From assembly GCF_018130825.1 (NCBI RefSeq), contig NZ_JAFCJS010000010.1:62001-126000 (forward strand): 64,000 nucleotides of DNA. The letters are read 5' to 3'. Positions 1 to 8,715 of this stretch are shown here, piece by piece (the stretch's first letter is position 1; each line of letters begins with the position of its first letter). Both the position numbers and the translations under genes were made by a program. The notes beneath the pieces are model-generated. The model saw only the letters and a list, made by a program, of their open reading frames with translations. It had not been told where the DNA came from and did not search any database. The stretch is from Bradyrhizobium liaoningense (GTDB taxonomy: Bacteria; Pseudomonadota; Alphaproteobacteria; Rhizobiales; Xanthobacteraceae).

Positions 1-489
1 GCGCTCGACGCCTGGTTCGACCGCATCGCCGGCGCCGTTCATGCCTTCGGCGGCGAGGTGCTGAAGTTCATCGGCGACGGTGTGCTCGCGATCTTTCCGG
101 TGGTCGAGGCATCGCCGCGCCGCGCCTGCGATGCCGCTCTTCGTGCGGCAAGCGCTGCCGAAGCCGGGATGGCCTATCTCAACGCCGAGCGCCGCGCGCA
201 GGGCTTGCAGCCGCTCGCGTTCGGTGCCGCGCTCCATCTCGGCGAGATGCTGTGGGGCAATATCGGTGCCGCCAACCGGCTCGACTTCACGGCGATCGGT
301 CCCGCCGTCAACCTCGCCAGCCGGCTCGAGGGCTTGTGCAAGCCGCTCGGCCGGACGGTGCTGGTGTCGGGCACACTTGCCGCCGAGACGGAGATGCCGC
401 TGATCGCGCTCGGATCACATTCGCTGCGCGGCATCGTCGCGCCTTGCGAGGTGTTTGCGCTGCCGGAGACACAAGCTCGGCTATCGTAG
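1..489 (+). CDS. Adenylate/guanylate cyclase domain protein, 3' part
   Basis: This is the C-terminal 162 residues of a class III nucleotide cyclase; the reading frame is open from the first base, so the start lies upstream of the window. The visible sequence has the core of a CHD domain: FIGDGVLAIFP carries a metal-binding Asp, and DFTAIGPAVNLASRLE is the conserved dimer-interface/substrate segment. The product would be cAMP or cGMP, but substrate specificity cannot be judged from this piece. The N-terminal sensory part is unseen. The stop codon lies inside the left edge of an inverted repeat. A second class III cyclase lies at 14256-15665. Confidence 0.85.
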   Translation, partial: ALDAWFDRIAGAVHAFGGEVLKFIGDGVLAIFPVVEASPRRACDAALRAASAAEAGMAYLNAERRAQGLQPLAFGAALHLGEMLWGNIGAANRLDFTAIGPAVNLASRLEGLCKPLGRTVLVSGTLAAETEMPLIALGSHSLRGIVAPCEVFALPETQARLS

Positions 490-568
490 CCCGGATGGAG
501 CGAAGCGTAATCCGGGATCGTGCAATACGAAAACTTTCCCGGATTTCGCTGCGCTCCATCCGGGCTAC
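486..568. repeat. Dispersed inverted repeat, family A copy 1
   Basis: An 83-bp imperfect palindrome. The left arm begins GTAGCCCGGATGGAGCGAAG, and the right arm is close to its reverse complement and ends GCTCCATCCGGGCTAC. Two more copies lie at 9509-9593 and 52467-52552. It sits between convergent genes and overlaps the stop codon of the cyclase, so it could also act as a bidirectional transcript end. Confidence 0.85.
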
Positions 569-576
569 GGCACTGC

Positions 577-990
577 CTACATCCCACCCATCTTGCAGAC
601 GAGCTTCCACTCCTCGGCCGTCACCGGCTGCACCGAGAGGCGCGAATATTTCACCAGCGCCATGTCTTTGAGCTTCGTCTCGGCCTTGACCGCAGCCATC
701 GTCACCGGCCTCTTCAGGGGCTTGTCGGCCTTGATGTCGACGCAGACGAATTTTTCGGTCTTGTCGGTCGGATCAAGGTAGGCCTCCTTGATGATCTCGA
801 CGATGCCGACGATCTCCTTGCCCTCGTTGGAATGATAGAAGAACGCCTTGTCGCCCTTCTTCATGTTCACGAGGTTCTGGCGCGCGGTGTAATTGCGCAC
901 GCCGGTCCAGGCCTCGCCCTTGGCGCCCTTCGCCACCTGCTGGTCCCAGGACCACACCGACGGTTCGGATTTCACCAGCCAGTACGCCAT
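577..990 (-). CDS. EVE domain-containing protein
   Basis: A 137-residue protein that is almost entirely an EVE domain, the PUA-like fold of the human thymocyte nuclear protein 1 family. It opens with the family signature AYWLVKSEPSVWSWD and carries WTGVRNYTARQNL and GDKAFFYHSNEGKEIVGI. EVE domains bind modified bases in DNA or RNA; the natural target here is unknown. I chose the ATG at 990 because a GAGGA element lies about six bases upstream; an in-frame ATG at 996 would overlap the gpsA stop. The gene follows gpsA directly on the same strand, so tsaD-gpsA-EVE form one transcript. Confidence 0.9.
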   Translation of the reverse strand: MAYWLVKSEPSVWSWDQQVAKGAKGEAWTGVRNYTARQNLVNMKKGDKAFFYHSNEGKEIVGIVEIIKEAYLDPTDKTEKFVCVDIKADKPLKRPVTMAAVKAETKLKDMALVKYSRLSVQPVTAEEWKLVCKMGGM

Positions 991-992
991 GC

Positions 993-1973
993 TCATTCCT
1001 CTGCCTTGAAGGGGCGCGTCAACAGCCCCGAGATCGCGGCGTCGATCGTGCTGCGACCGCTCAGGATCGACGCGACCGCTTCTGATACCGGCATCTCGAT
1101 GTTTTGCGAAGCCGCGAGTTCGATCAGCACCGGCGCGGTGAATTCGCCCTCGGCAAGCTTGCCGGCGGACGGCTGCTCGCCGCGCCCGAGGGCGAGGCCG
1201 AGCGCAAAGTTGCGCGATTGCGGGCTCGCGCAGGTCAGGATCAGATCACCGAGGCCGGACAGGCCGGCGAGCGTTTCGCGGCGCGCGCCGAGCGCGCGGC
1301 CAAGGCGCGTCAGCTCGGCAAAGCCGCGGGTCGTCAGCGCCGCCTGGGCCGAGGCGCCGAGCTTGCGCCCGACCGCAATGCCGACCGCGATCGCCAGCAC
1401 GTTCTTGGCCGCGCCGCCGATCTCGACGCCACGGATATCGGTGGAGTGATAGGGGCGGAATGTCGGTGAGCCCAGCGCCTGCACCAGGCCGCTCGCCAAC
1501 ACCTCGTCCTTTGCCGCCAATGTCACCGCCGTCGGCAGGCCGCGTGCGACGTCGTCGGCAAAGCTCGGACCCGACAGGATCGCCGGCTGCGCGTGCGGCG
1601 CGGCTTCCGCGATCACGTCGGTCATGAACTTGTGGGTGCCGTGCTCGATGCCCTTGGCGCAGGCGACAACCGGAGTCGGCCTTGCGAGATGCGCGGCCAG
1701 CATGTTGACCGCACCGCGCAGATGCTGCGCCGGGGTTGCGATCAGCAGCATCTCCGCGCGCGATGCCTCCGCGAGATCGCTCGTCACCACGATCTCCGGA
1801 GCCAGCCGCACGCCGGGCAGCCGCGGATTGTCGCGCGTCGATGCGATCCACGTCGCGTGCTCAGCGTTGCGTGCCCAGAGCGTGACGCTCCGCCCTGCCC
1901 GCGCCGCCACCGTCGCCAGCGCCGTCCCCCAGGCGCCCGCTCCGATCACCGCAACGGATTGGAATGCGGTCAT
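993..1973 (-). CDS. gpsA: Glycerol-3-phosphate dehydrogenase [NAD(P)+]
   Basis: A cytoplasmic enzyme that reduces dihydroxyacetone phosphate to sn-glycerol-3-phosphate, the backbone of phospholipids. The N-terminal Rossmann motif is VIGAGAWGTALA. SGPSFADDVARGLPTA and GAAKNVLAIAVGIA follow, the latter with the catalytic Lys of the family. Length is 326 residues, as expected. I use the ATG at 1973; an in-frame TTG at 1979 would overlap the tsaD stop by four bases and is a possible coupled start. The tsaD-gpsA pairing is common in alphaproteobacteria. Confidence 0.96.
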   Translation of the reverse strand: MTAFQSVAVIGAGAWGTALATVAARAGRSVTLWARNAEHATWIASTRDNPRLPGVRLAPEIVVTSDLAEASRAEMLLIATPAQHLRGAVNMLAAHLARPTPVVACAKGIEHGTHKFMTDVIAEAAPHAQPAILSGPSFADDVARGLPTAVTLAAKDEVLASGLVQALGSPTFRPYHSTDIRGVEIGGAAKNVLAIAVGIAVGRKLGASAQAALTTRGFAELTRLGRALGARRETLAGLSGLGDLILTCASPQSRNFALGLALGRGEQPSAGKLAEGEFTAPVLIELAASQNIEMPVSEAVASILSGRSTIDAAISGLLTRPFKAEE

Positions 1974-1975
1974 CG

Positions 1976-3049
1976 TCAATATCCCGCCCGCGTCTTGCCG
2001 TAGCCGGCCGGCGCGGTCGCATTGGCGTCGAGCAGCCAGCGTGCGCGCGGCTGCGCCTCCATCGTGTCGGTCATGCCCAGCGCGAGGCGCTCGGCGCCGG
2101 CCCAGGCGATCATCGCGCCATTGTCGGTGCAGAGCGCCGGCGGCGGCATGATCAATTGCGTCCCCGCCTGCCGCGCGACGTCGTGCAGCGCGCCGCGGAT
2201 CGCCTGATTGGCAGCGACGCCGCCGGCGGCCACGAGCGCGCGCGGCGCGCCGAACTGCGCGCGGAAAAGCTTGAGGCCGACGCTGAGCCGGTCGGCGGTT
2301 GAATCCAGCACCGCGGCCTGGAAGCTCGCGCAGAGATCGCTGATGTCCTGCGTCGTGATCTCGGCGAGCCGGCTCGCTTCGGTGCGGACGGCCGTCTTCA
2401 ATCCGGACAGCGAGAAATTGGCGTCGGGCCGCCCCTGCATCGGCCGCGGGAAAGCAAAGCGCGTGGCATCGCCGTTTTCCGCCGCGCGCTCGACCTGCGG
2501 GCCGCCTGGATAAGGCAGGCCCAGCATCTTCGCGACCTTGTCGAAGGCTTCGCCGATGGCGTCGTCAACGGTGGTGCCGAGCCGCACATACTCGCCGACG
2601 CCGGTGACCGCCACGATCTGGGTATGGCCGCCCGAGGCGAGGAAGAGGCAGTAGGGAAAATCGATTCCGTCGGTGAGGCGCGGCGTCAGCGCATGCGCTT
2701 CGAGATGGTTCACCGCGACCAGCGGCGTGTCATGCACCATCGCGATCGCCTTCGCGGTGGTGAGCCCGACGATGACGCCGCCGATCAGCCCAGGCCCCGC
2801 GGCCGCGGCGACGCCGTCGAGCTGGGCATAGTCGATGCCGGCCTCGTGCATGGCACGGTCGATGATCCCGTCGAGCACGTCGACATGCGCGCGCGCGGCG
2901 ATCTCCGGCACCACGCCGCCGAAGCGGGCATGCTCCTCGACCTGCGACCGCACGATGTTGGACAGGATCTTGCCACTGCCGTCAGGCGCGCGCTCGATCA
3001 CCGCCGCGGCGGTCTCGTCGCAGGTGGTTTCGATACCCAATACCAGCAT
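1976..3049 (-). CDS. tsaD: tRNA threonylcarbamoyladenosine synthase subunit TsaD
   Basis: A 357-residue member of the Kae1/TsaD family, which with TsaB and TsaE transfers the threonylcarbamoyl group to A37 of tRNAs reading ANN codons. The start MLVLGIETTCDETAAAV is the canonical N-terminus, so the ATG at 3049 is taken although the frame is open further upstream. Family motifs visible are GPGLIGGVIVGLTTAKA, VNHLEAHALTPRL (metal-binding His pair) and FLASGGHTQIV. It is first in a minus-strand operon with gpsA and the EVE gene and is divergent from hemD across a 151-bp gap. Confidence 0.96.
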   Translation of the reverse strand: MLVLGIETTCDETAAAVIERAPDGSGKILSNIVRSQVEEHARFGGVVPEIAARAHVDVLDGIIDRAMHEAGIDYAQLDGVAAAAGPGLIGGVIVGLTTAKAIAMVHDTPLVAVNHLEAHALTPRLTDGIDFPYCLFLASGGHTQIVAVTGVGEYVRLGTTVDDAIGEAFDKVAKMLGLPYPGGPQVERAAENGDATRFAFPRPMQGRPDANFSLSGLKTAVRTEASRLAEITTQDISDLCASFQAAVLDSTADRLSVGLKLFRAQFGAPRALVAAGGVAANQAIRGALHDVARQAGTQLIMPPPALCTDNGAMIAWAGAERLALGMTDTMEAQPRARWLLDANATAPAGYGKTRAGY

Positions 3050-3200
3050 TGGCGAATCGTTATCCAATTTGCGCCCTTGCACTGATCCATAAAGCAGAGT
3101 TCTGGTAAGTCCGGTAGCATTCCGGGGTCGGCTTGCGCAATCGTCACGCGCAGCCATCCCGGCGAATGCGTCACCGTCACGCGCTTCGGGAACACCAGCG

Positions 3201-3947
3201 ATGTCCATTCTTGTCACACGGCCGCATCCCGACAATGAGGCGACGGCGGAAAATCTGCGCGCGCGGGGGCATGTGGTGCTGCTGGCGCCGGTGCTCAAGT
3301 TCGAGCCCGTCGCCTTCCACGACGAGAGTGAAGCGGGCTATGGCGCGGTCATCGTGACGTCTGCCAATGCGATCCGCGCCGTCGCGGTGCAATTGCGGGA
3401 CCTTGGCCTTCTGGAGCTGCCGCTGTTCGCGGTCGGTGAGCACACCGCCTCTGCCGCGCGCGACGCCGGCTTTGGCGAGGTCATCGTCGCCGGCGGCGAT
3501 GCCGCGGCCTTGCGCGACAAGGTCGTGCGAAGCGCGCGCGACAAGGTGCTGAAGAAGAAAAGCACGCTGCTTTATCTTGCCGGCGCGGATCTGTCGCGCG
3601 ATCTCGGCGGTGAGCTCGGTGCGGAAGGATTCAACGTGGTGACGCAGACCACGTATCGCATGGCCCCGGTCAAGCATCTGCCACGCGAGGTCTGCGAGGG
3701 CTTTGCCGCCCACGGGGTCGAGGCGGTGCTGCACTACTCCCGGCGCAGCGCACGGGCGTTCCTGGATGCGGCGCGGGATGAAGGCGTCGAAATTTCGGCG
3801 CTGGCGATCCCGCAATGCTGCCTGTCCGAGACGGTCGCCGGCGTGTTGCGCGATGCCGGCGCGTCGCAGGTTCTGGTGGCCGCGACGCCGGACGAAAATG
3901 CCTTATTTGATACCTTGGAGCGTGCTTTGCGTACCCGTTTGGCGTAA
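3201..3947 (+). CDS. hemD: Uroporphyrinogen-III synthase
   Basis: A 248-residue protein of the HemD family, which cyclises hydroxymethylbilane to uroporphyrinogen III in haem, sirohaem and cobalamin synthesis. It begins MSILVTRPHPDNEATAENL, the typical N-terminus, and keeps ITSANAIRAVA-like (here VTSANAIRAVA) and VLHYSRRSARAFLDA segments. The family is poorly conserved, so the call also rests on context: the mitofilin homologue and HemY follow on the same strand. hemC (hydroxymethylbilane synthase), which often precedes hemD in relatives, is not in the 151-bp gap to tsaD. Confidence 0.92.
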   Translation: MSILVTRPHPDNEATAENLRARGHVVLLAPVLKFEPVAFHDESEAGYGAVIVTSANAIRAVAVQLRDLGLLELPLFAVGEHTASAARDAGFGEVIVAGGDAAALRDKVVRSARDKVLKKKSTLLYLAGADLSRDLGGELGAEGFNVVTQTTYRMAPVKHLPREVCEGFAAHGVEAVLHYSRRSARAFLDAARDEGVEISALAIPQCCLSETVAGVLRDAGASQVLVAATPDENALFDTLERALRTRLA

Positions 3948-4063
3948 GAGGTCGGGCCGAATCCGACGCAATCGGGGCCGCCTAAGGCTATTTGCCAAGG
4001 ATGTTTGCCAAAGGATCTATGTCAGGATCTGTGCAAGGTATGGAAGTGTGAGGAACCGTCACG

Positions 4064-5281
4064 ATGGCCGACGACAAGCCTGAAGACGCAGGATTGGCTC
4101 CCGACACCGGTCGTGCCAAGCGCACCCCGCCCACCATCGATCTGGAGGCCACCGAAGTCTCGACCCAGCCGCAGGAGGTGGCGGGCGAGCCCGAGGCTCA
4201 GCCGGCGGCCGAGCAGGCCGCGCCTGAAGAGGTCAAGGTCGAGGAGACCAAGCCCGAGCCCCACCCAGAGTCAGCCGAGGAGCAGCCTTCCGTTGCGCCC
4301 GCTTCCGCCTCGCGGCCGATTTCCCCCTGGGTCATCGCGCCGTTCTCCGGTGCAGTGGCCGCAGCGGTCGTGATCGGGGTCGGCTGGATGCTGGGCTGGC
4401 CCGCGGTGCAGGCGCCGCCGGCCGCGCCGCAAGTGACAAGCGCGACGGTGGATACACTCAGCGGTCGCGTCGCCGCTGTCGAGGCCAAGGCCGGCAAGCC
4501 CGTCGCCGATCCGGCCGTGGCCGCACGGATCGACGCGCTGGAGAAGTCGGCGAGCGCCCTGCGCAGCGACATCGCCAATTTGCGCGCGCAGTCCGACAAG
4601 ACCGCGAGCGCGCTGAACGATAGCAAATCCGCGCCGCGCCCCGCCGCGCCCGATATTGCCGCGCTCACCGACCGCATCGCGCAGCTCGAGCGCGCCAGCA
4701 AGACCGAACGCGCCGAGCTCGCGCAGCAGGGCGAGAAGATCGCCGATGCAAAAGCGATCGATGACAAGCCGCTGCGCTTTGTGGTGGCGGCGGCCCTGCT
4801 CGACGTCGCGGTGCGCCATGGCGATCCCTATCAGTCGCAGCTGTCCACGGCGCGTTCGCTCGCCGCCAAGCCCGACATGCTGAAGCCGCTCGACGTGTTT
4901 GCATCGTCGGGCATCCCGACGCCGGTCGCGCTGAGCCGCGAGCTGCTCAACATCGTGCCGAAATTGTCGCCGCCGGCGGAAGCCCCGGCCGCGAATGCCG
5001 GCATCGTCGAGCGTCTTCAGGCGGGCGCATCGAAACTCGTGCGCATCGAGCGTACCGACGGCGTCGGCAACGATCGCGGCGCCATCGTCGCGCGGGTGAC
5101 GGCTGCGGCGCTGCGCAACGATTTCGTCGAGGCGCGGCGGGAGCTGAAGACGCTGCCCGAGGCCGACCGGGCGCCGGCGCAGGCCTGGCTCGACAAGACC
5201 GACGCCCGCGACGCCGCGCTCGCCGCCTCCCGTAAATTCGCCGACGATGCCATGGCGGATCTCGCCAAATCTGCTCAATAA
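4064..5281 (+). CDS. Mitofilin/Mic60-like inner-membrane protein
   Basis: A 405-residue single-pass membrane protein: an acidic, Pro/Glu-rich cytoplasmic N-terminus (residues 1-85), one membrane segment near 88-112 (SPWVIAPFSGAVAAAVVIGV), a coiled-coil-prone periplasmic stretch (about 125-240) and a C-terminal mitofilin-type domain. Alphaproteobacterial Mic60 homologues shape the inner membrane and contact the outer membrane, and their gene lies between hemD and hemY, exactly as here. The name rests on architecture and this conserved neighbourhood rather than a strong active-site motif. Confidence 0.88.
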   Translation: MADDKPEDAGLAPDTGRAKRTPPTIDLEATEVSTQPQEVAGEPEAQPAAEQAAPEEVKVEETKPEPHPESAEEQPSVAPASASRPISPWVIAPFSGAVAAAVVIGVGWMLGWPAVQAPPAAPQVTSATVDTLSGRVAAVEAKAGKPVADPAVAARIDALEKSASALRSDIANLRAQSDKTASALNDSKSAPRPAAPDIAALTDRIAQLERASKTERAELAQQGEKIADAKAIDDKPLRFVVAAALLDVAVRHGDPYQSQLSTARSLAAKPDMLKPLDVFASSGIPTPVALSRELLNIVPKLSPPAEAPAANAGIVERLQAGASKLVRIERTDGVGNDRGAIVARVTAAALRNDFVEARRELKTLPEADRAPAQAWLDKTDARDAALAASRKFADDAMADLAKSAQ

Positions 5282-5317
5282 GATTCGCGCAACAATCGGC
5301 GCGTAATAGGGATCGCC

Positions 5318-7090
5318 ATGCTTCGCATCGTCCTTTTCCTTGTCCTGATTGCACTCGCCGGCGCCGGGGCGGCCTGGGTTGCCGACCAGCCCGGCGATGT
5401 CGTGATGACCTGGGGCGGTTTTCGGGCCTCACCAAGCATTCCGGTGTTCGTGCTCTTGCTTGGGCTTTTTGCGGTCGCAATCGTGCTCCTCTGGAGCATC
5501 CTGACGATGCTCTGGCGTATGCCGGGCCGCGTGCGCCGTCGCCGTCACGAGAAGCGCCATGCGCGCGGTCGCCACGCCATCACCCACGGCCTGCTCGCGA
5601 TCGGCCATGGTGACACCGCGCTCGCGCGCCGGCACGCCGACGCGGCGCGGCGGCACGCGCCGAACGATCCGCTCGCGCTGCTGCTGCATGCGCAATCGGC
5701 CCAGCTCGACGGCAATCGCGACGAGGCCCAGCGCGTCTTCCGCGCCATGGCCGAGCGCGAGGATACGCGCCTGCTCGGCCTGCGCGGCCTGTTCATCGAA
5801 GCGCAGCGTGCCGACGATGCGGTCGGTGCCGTGATGATCGCGGAAGAAGCGATCAAGCTGTCGCCGTCCTCGACCTGGGCCTCGCATGCGGTGCTCGGCT
5901 TCCGATGCGCCCGCGGCGACTGGAGCGGTGCGCTCGCGATCCTCGATTCGAATCTGTCCGCGGGCCTGATCGACAAGCCGGCCTATCGCCGCCAGCGCGG
6001 CGTGCTGCTCACGGCGCGCGCGCTGGAACTGGAAAAGATGGACCGCGACGTTGCACGCGAGAGCGTGATGGAGGCGATCAAGCTCGCGCCGACGCTGGTG
6101 CCGGCCGCGGTGCTCGCCGCAAAATTCGAGAGCGAGGCGCATCAGGTGCGCCGCGCCATGAAGCTGGTCGAAACGGCCTGGCTCGCCAATCCGCATCCCG
6201 ATCTCGCCGAGGCCTATGCCCATGTGAAGCTCGGCGATTCCGCGCGGCAGCGCCTGCAGCGGGTCGAGACGCTCGCGGCCAAGACGCCCTCCGACAAGCC
6301 CGGCCATGTCGAGGGCCAGCTCGCGATCGCGCGCGCGGCGATCGATGCCACGGAGTTCGCCCGCGGACGCGAGGTGCTGGCGCCCTATCTCAACGATCCG
6401 ACCCAGCGCGTGGCGCTGCTGATGGCCGAGATCGAGCGCGCCGAGCATGGTGATAGCGGCCGTGCCCGCGCCTGGACCCTGCGCGCGGTGCGCGCCCGCC
6501 ACGATCCGGCCTGGACCGCGGACGGCTATGTCAGCGATCGCTGGCGCCCGGTCTCCCCGGTCACCGGCCGGCTCGATGCCTTCCAGTGGCAGACACCGGT
6601 CGCGAGCCTGCCCTCGGACAAGGGAACCACGATCGAATCCTCGGCCTTCGAGGAGGCCATGCTGGCCGCCCCGCCGCCGAAGCGGGTGACGGCAAGCCCG
6701 AGCCAGAGCCCGGTGGAACCGGTCGTGACTGCACCAGCCCCGATGCCGGCCGCCCAGGACAATTCGCCCCCTGAGACCAAGGAAACGGCCAAGGAGGCCG
6801 TCAAGGAGGAGCCGGCGGTGGCCCCTGCCGAGCCGGTCAATCCGGCCCCCGAGGTAGCCGAATCATCGCCGCCGGCGGCAACCCCGGTGTTCCGGACCCG
6901 CGCCGACCTCGGCAAGCCCGCCCCCGCCCCGATCCCCGCCGTCATCCCGATCGTCCGTGCGCCCGATGATCCCGGGATCGATGACGAGGGGCCGAGCGAT
7001 GAATTTACGGAACAAATCGGCACGCCTAAGGCCCATGCAAAGGCCCAGGCCGGCGGCTGGCGCGGATTCTGGTCCCGCTGGGGCGCGTGA
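5318..7090 (+). CDS. hemY: HemY N-terminal domain/TPR membrane protein
   Basis: A 590-residue protein with two membrane helices at the N-terminus (about residues 2-22 and 41-63), then the HemY_N signature region (RRRRHEKRHARGRHAITHGL) and TPR-like helical repeats to about residue 400. The tail from about 420 is rich in Pro, Ala and Glu. This is the proteobacterial HemY of the hemCDXY clusters, not the Bacillus protoporphyrinogen oxidase of the same name; its biochemical role is unsettled. It follows the mitofilin gene after 36 bases and is the last gene before tRNA-Thr. Confidence 0.92.
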   Translation: MLRIVLFLVLIALAGAGAAWVADQPGDVVMTWGGFRASPSIPVFVLLLGLFAVAIVLLWSILTMLWRMPGRVRRRRHEKRHARGRHAITHGLLAIGHGDTALARRHADAARRHAPNDPLALLLHAQSAQLDGNRDEAQRVFRAMAEREDTRLLGLRGLFIEAQRADDAVGAVMIAEEAIKLSPSSTWASHAVLGFRCARGDWSGALAILDSNLSAGLIDKPAYRRQRGVLLTARALELEKMDRDVARESVMEAIKLAPTLVPAAVLAAKFESEAHQVRRAMKLVETAWLANPHPDLAEAYAHVKLGDSARQRLQRVETLAAKTPSDKPGHVEGQLAIARAAIDATEFARGREVLAPYLNDPTQRVALLMAEIERAEHGDSGRARAWTLRAVRARHDPAWTADGYVSDRWRPVSPVTGRLDAFQWQTPVASLPSDKGTTIESSAFEEAMLAAPPPKRVTASPSQSPVEPVVTAPAPMPAAQDNSPPETKETAKEAVKEEPAVAPAEPVNPAPEVAESSPPAATPVFRTRADLGKPAPAPIPAVIPIVRAPDDPGIDDEGPSDEFTEQIGTPKAHAKAQAGGWRGFWSRWGA

Positions 7091-7190
7091 GGCGCATTTC
7101 GGGCGCCGCTTGTCCTTGCCAATTCGGGCCATGCCCGATATCAGGGGCGCGCGTATCGGGACCGGCATCGCTCCGGTCCCGGCAGGGTTC

Positions 7191-7266
7191 GCCGCAATAG
7201 CTCAGTCGGTAGAGCACGTCATTCGTAATGACGGGGTCGGGGGTTCGAATCCCTCTTGCGGCACCA
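7191..7266 (+). tRNA. tRNA-Thr (anticodon CGT)
   Basis: A complete cloverleaf of 73 bases plus an encoded CCA. The acceptor stem GCCGCAA pairs with TTGCGGC; the D arm is GCTC...GAGC; the anticodon stem CGTCA/TGACG encloses loop TTCGTAA, giving anticodon CGT for ACG codons; the T arm carries GGTTCGAATC. It stands alone, 100 bases downstream of hemY on the same strand. Confidence 0.97.
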
Positions 7267-7436
7267 GCGCCTTGATCCATCACATCGCTATCAGCGCATT
7301 TGCCGACCACAGCCCGCCGCCAAGACCACGGCGAAGGCGGACAAGCCGAAGCACACGCGCAGCTCGACCGAACGCCGCATCATCAGCGAGCTGCATCACC
7401 ACGGCATCTACTGGTAAGCGGTTGCTCGCCCCAGAA
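7267..7436 (+). other. Intergenic stretch with a short open C-terminal-like reading frame
   Basis: After tRNA-Thr a basic reading frame ends at the TAA at 7415-7417 with KHTRSSTERRIISELHHHG just before the stop. It has no ATG in frame after the tRNA, and its open frame runs back into the tRNA, so it is either non-coding or the broken tail of an old gene. I recognise no family. Nothing else is visible between the tRNA and the deacetylase terminator. Confidence 0.3.
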
Positions 7437-7466
7437 AAGCAAATGGCCGGGCAACAGCCCGGCCAT
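7437..7466 (-). terminator. Intrinsic terminator of the deacetylase gene
   Basis: Read on the minus strand, the hairpin ATGGCCGGGC-TGTT-GCCCGGCCAT is followed by TTTGCTTTTC, about 30 bases after the deacetylase stop at 7496. Stem and T-rich tail fit Rho-independent termination. An almost identical stem ends the OmpA gene at 48447-48474. Confidence 0.75.
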
Positions 7467-7495
7467 GATGTCTTGAGGTGGCGTTTCGATCGAGC

Positions 7496-8557
7496 TTACT
7501 GCGAGACCGTCTGCACCACGCTCGAGATCGGGCGCGTGTTCGTGCTGGCAGTCGGCACCTTCATGTCCTTCATCAGCGCCTCGTCATATTCCGGCAGCGT
7601 CTGGAAGGTCGTCTTGGCCTTCATCTGCACGACTTTGTAGCCGCCGGCCTTGAGCCGCGCGAGCAATGCGGGCATCGCTTCACCGGTGTGCTTCTGGAAG
7701 TCGTGCATCAGGATGATGCCCTTGCCGAGCTTGTCGAGCCTGGTCATCACGGTCTCGACGATCTTCTCCGGCGTCGCACCCTTCCTGAAGTCGAACGAGT
7801 CGATGTCGGTCGAGAACATCGCGACGTTGCGGGTGCCGAAATAGGTCACCATCGCCGGATTGTGCTGAAGCTGCGGGAAGCGGAAGAACGGTGCCGGGTT
7901 GGTGCCGAGCGCGAACCGCACCGCGCTAAAACCCTTCTCGACCTCGTCCTTGACCTGCTGCTCCGTCATCTTCTTGCTGTTCAGGTTGACATGCGACCAG
8001 GTGTGCGTGCCGACCGTGTGGCCCTGGGCCAGCACCTGGCGCAGGATTTCCGGATGGTAGGTCGCGTGCTTGCCGACCGAGAAGAACAGGCCCTTGGTGC
8101 ATTCATCCGCGAGCGCCTTCAGCACCGCGGGCGTGTTGACCGGCCATGGACCGTCGTCGAAGGTCAGCACGACCTCCTTGTCGGTCAGGAAGTCGAACTG
8201 CTTGAAATGCTCGAAGCCGAAGCCCGGACCGCCCGTCGTGTCGATCTCGACCACGCGGGACACACCCAGCGCGTTCGGATTGGCGCAGGCCTGCTTCGGC
8301 TGAACTGGCGCGACCGGGGCGGGCGCAGGCGCTGGTGCCTGGGCAACGGCCGTCGGCTTCGCCGCGATCGTCGCGGTGGTCGCGACGTCGTCCCTGGCGG
8401 CGATTTTCGCCTGTGCCGGCAATGGATCGGCGGCACGGGCGGCAACTGTCTTGGGGGCGCCCTGATCGGCGCTTGCGGAATAATAAAACCAACCGCCGGC
8501 GGCGATCACGACCGCCGCAACTACACTGGCCAGCATCAGGCCCAACGCATTACGCAT
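7496..8557 (-). CDS. Secreted/anchored polysaccharide deacetylase (NodB domain)
   Basis: A 353-residue carbohydrate esterase family 4 protein. Residues 5-27 form an N-terminal membrane anchor or signal, followed by an Ala/Pro-rich spacer (about 35-90) and the NodB domain from about 125. Catalytic motifs are TFDDGP (132-137, metal-binding and base Asp), HTWSH (185-189, the metal-binding His pair) and LMHDF near the end. The family removes acetyl groups from cell-wall or exopolysaccharide sugars; the substrate is not evident. Start chosen at 8557 because GGAAAGAG lies upstream; a TTG at 8572 is in frame. The divergent region to 8809 holds two CRP-like sites. Confidence 0.9.
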   Translation of the reverse strand: MRNALGLMLASVVAAVVIAAGGWFYYSASADQGAPKTVAARAADPLPAQAKIAARDDVATTATIAAKPTAVAQAPAPAPAPVAPVQPKQACANPNALGVSRVVEIDTTGGPGFGFEHFKQFDFLTDKEVVLTFDDGPWPVNTPAVLKALADECTKGLFFSVGKHATYHPEILRQVLAQGHTVGTHTWSHVNLNSKKMTEQQVKDEVEKGFSAVRFALGTNPAPFFRFPQLQHNPAMVTYFGTRNVAMFSTDIDSFDFRKGATPEKIVETVMTRLDKLGKGIILMHDFQKHTGEAMPALLARLKAGGYKVVQMKAKTTFQTLPEYDEALMKDMKVPTASTNTRPISSVVQTVSQ

Positions 8558-8685
8558 CGCTACTCTTTCCAATTACGCAACCAAACCGGCGGAATCTCCC
8601 GCGCGACGAGCCATTAATGCGAAGGAACAGTTAACGTGACACCAACACGACAGCGGATGCGGAGGAATTTCAGCGGGGTGCACAA

Positions 8686-8701
8686 AGTGACCGACGTCAC
8701 A
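8686..8701. promoter_or_regulatory. CRP-like binding site 1
   Basis: AGTGACCGACGTCACA matches the CRP/FNR-superfamily pattern TGTGA-N6-TCACA at nine of ten conserved positions and is an inverted repeat. It lies 108 bases upstream of the cysteine-rich protein at 8809 and 129 bases upstream of the deacetylase start at 8557. The match is to a general consensus; binding is not shown. Confidence 0.5.
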
Positions 8702-8715
8702 GAAGGCGGGCCGCT

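Noticed and set aside
7496..8557. Calling the deacetylase nodB
   Set aside because: It has an N-terminal anchor and spacer not found in NodB, and no nod genes are nearby; only the catalytic domain family is shared.
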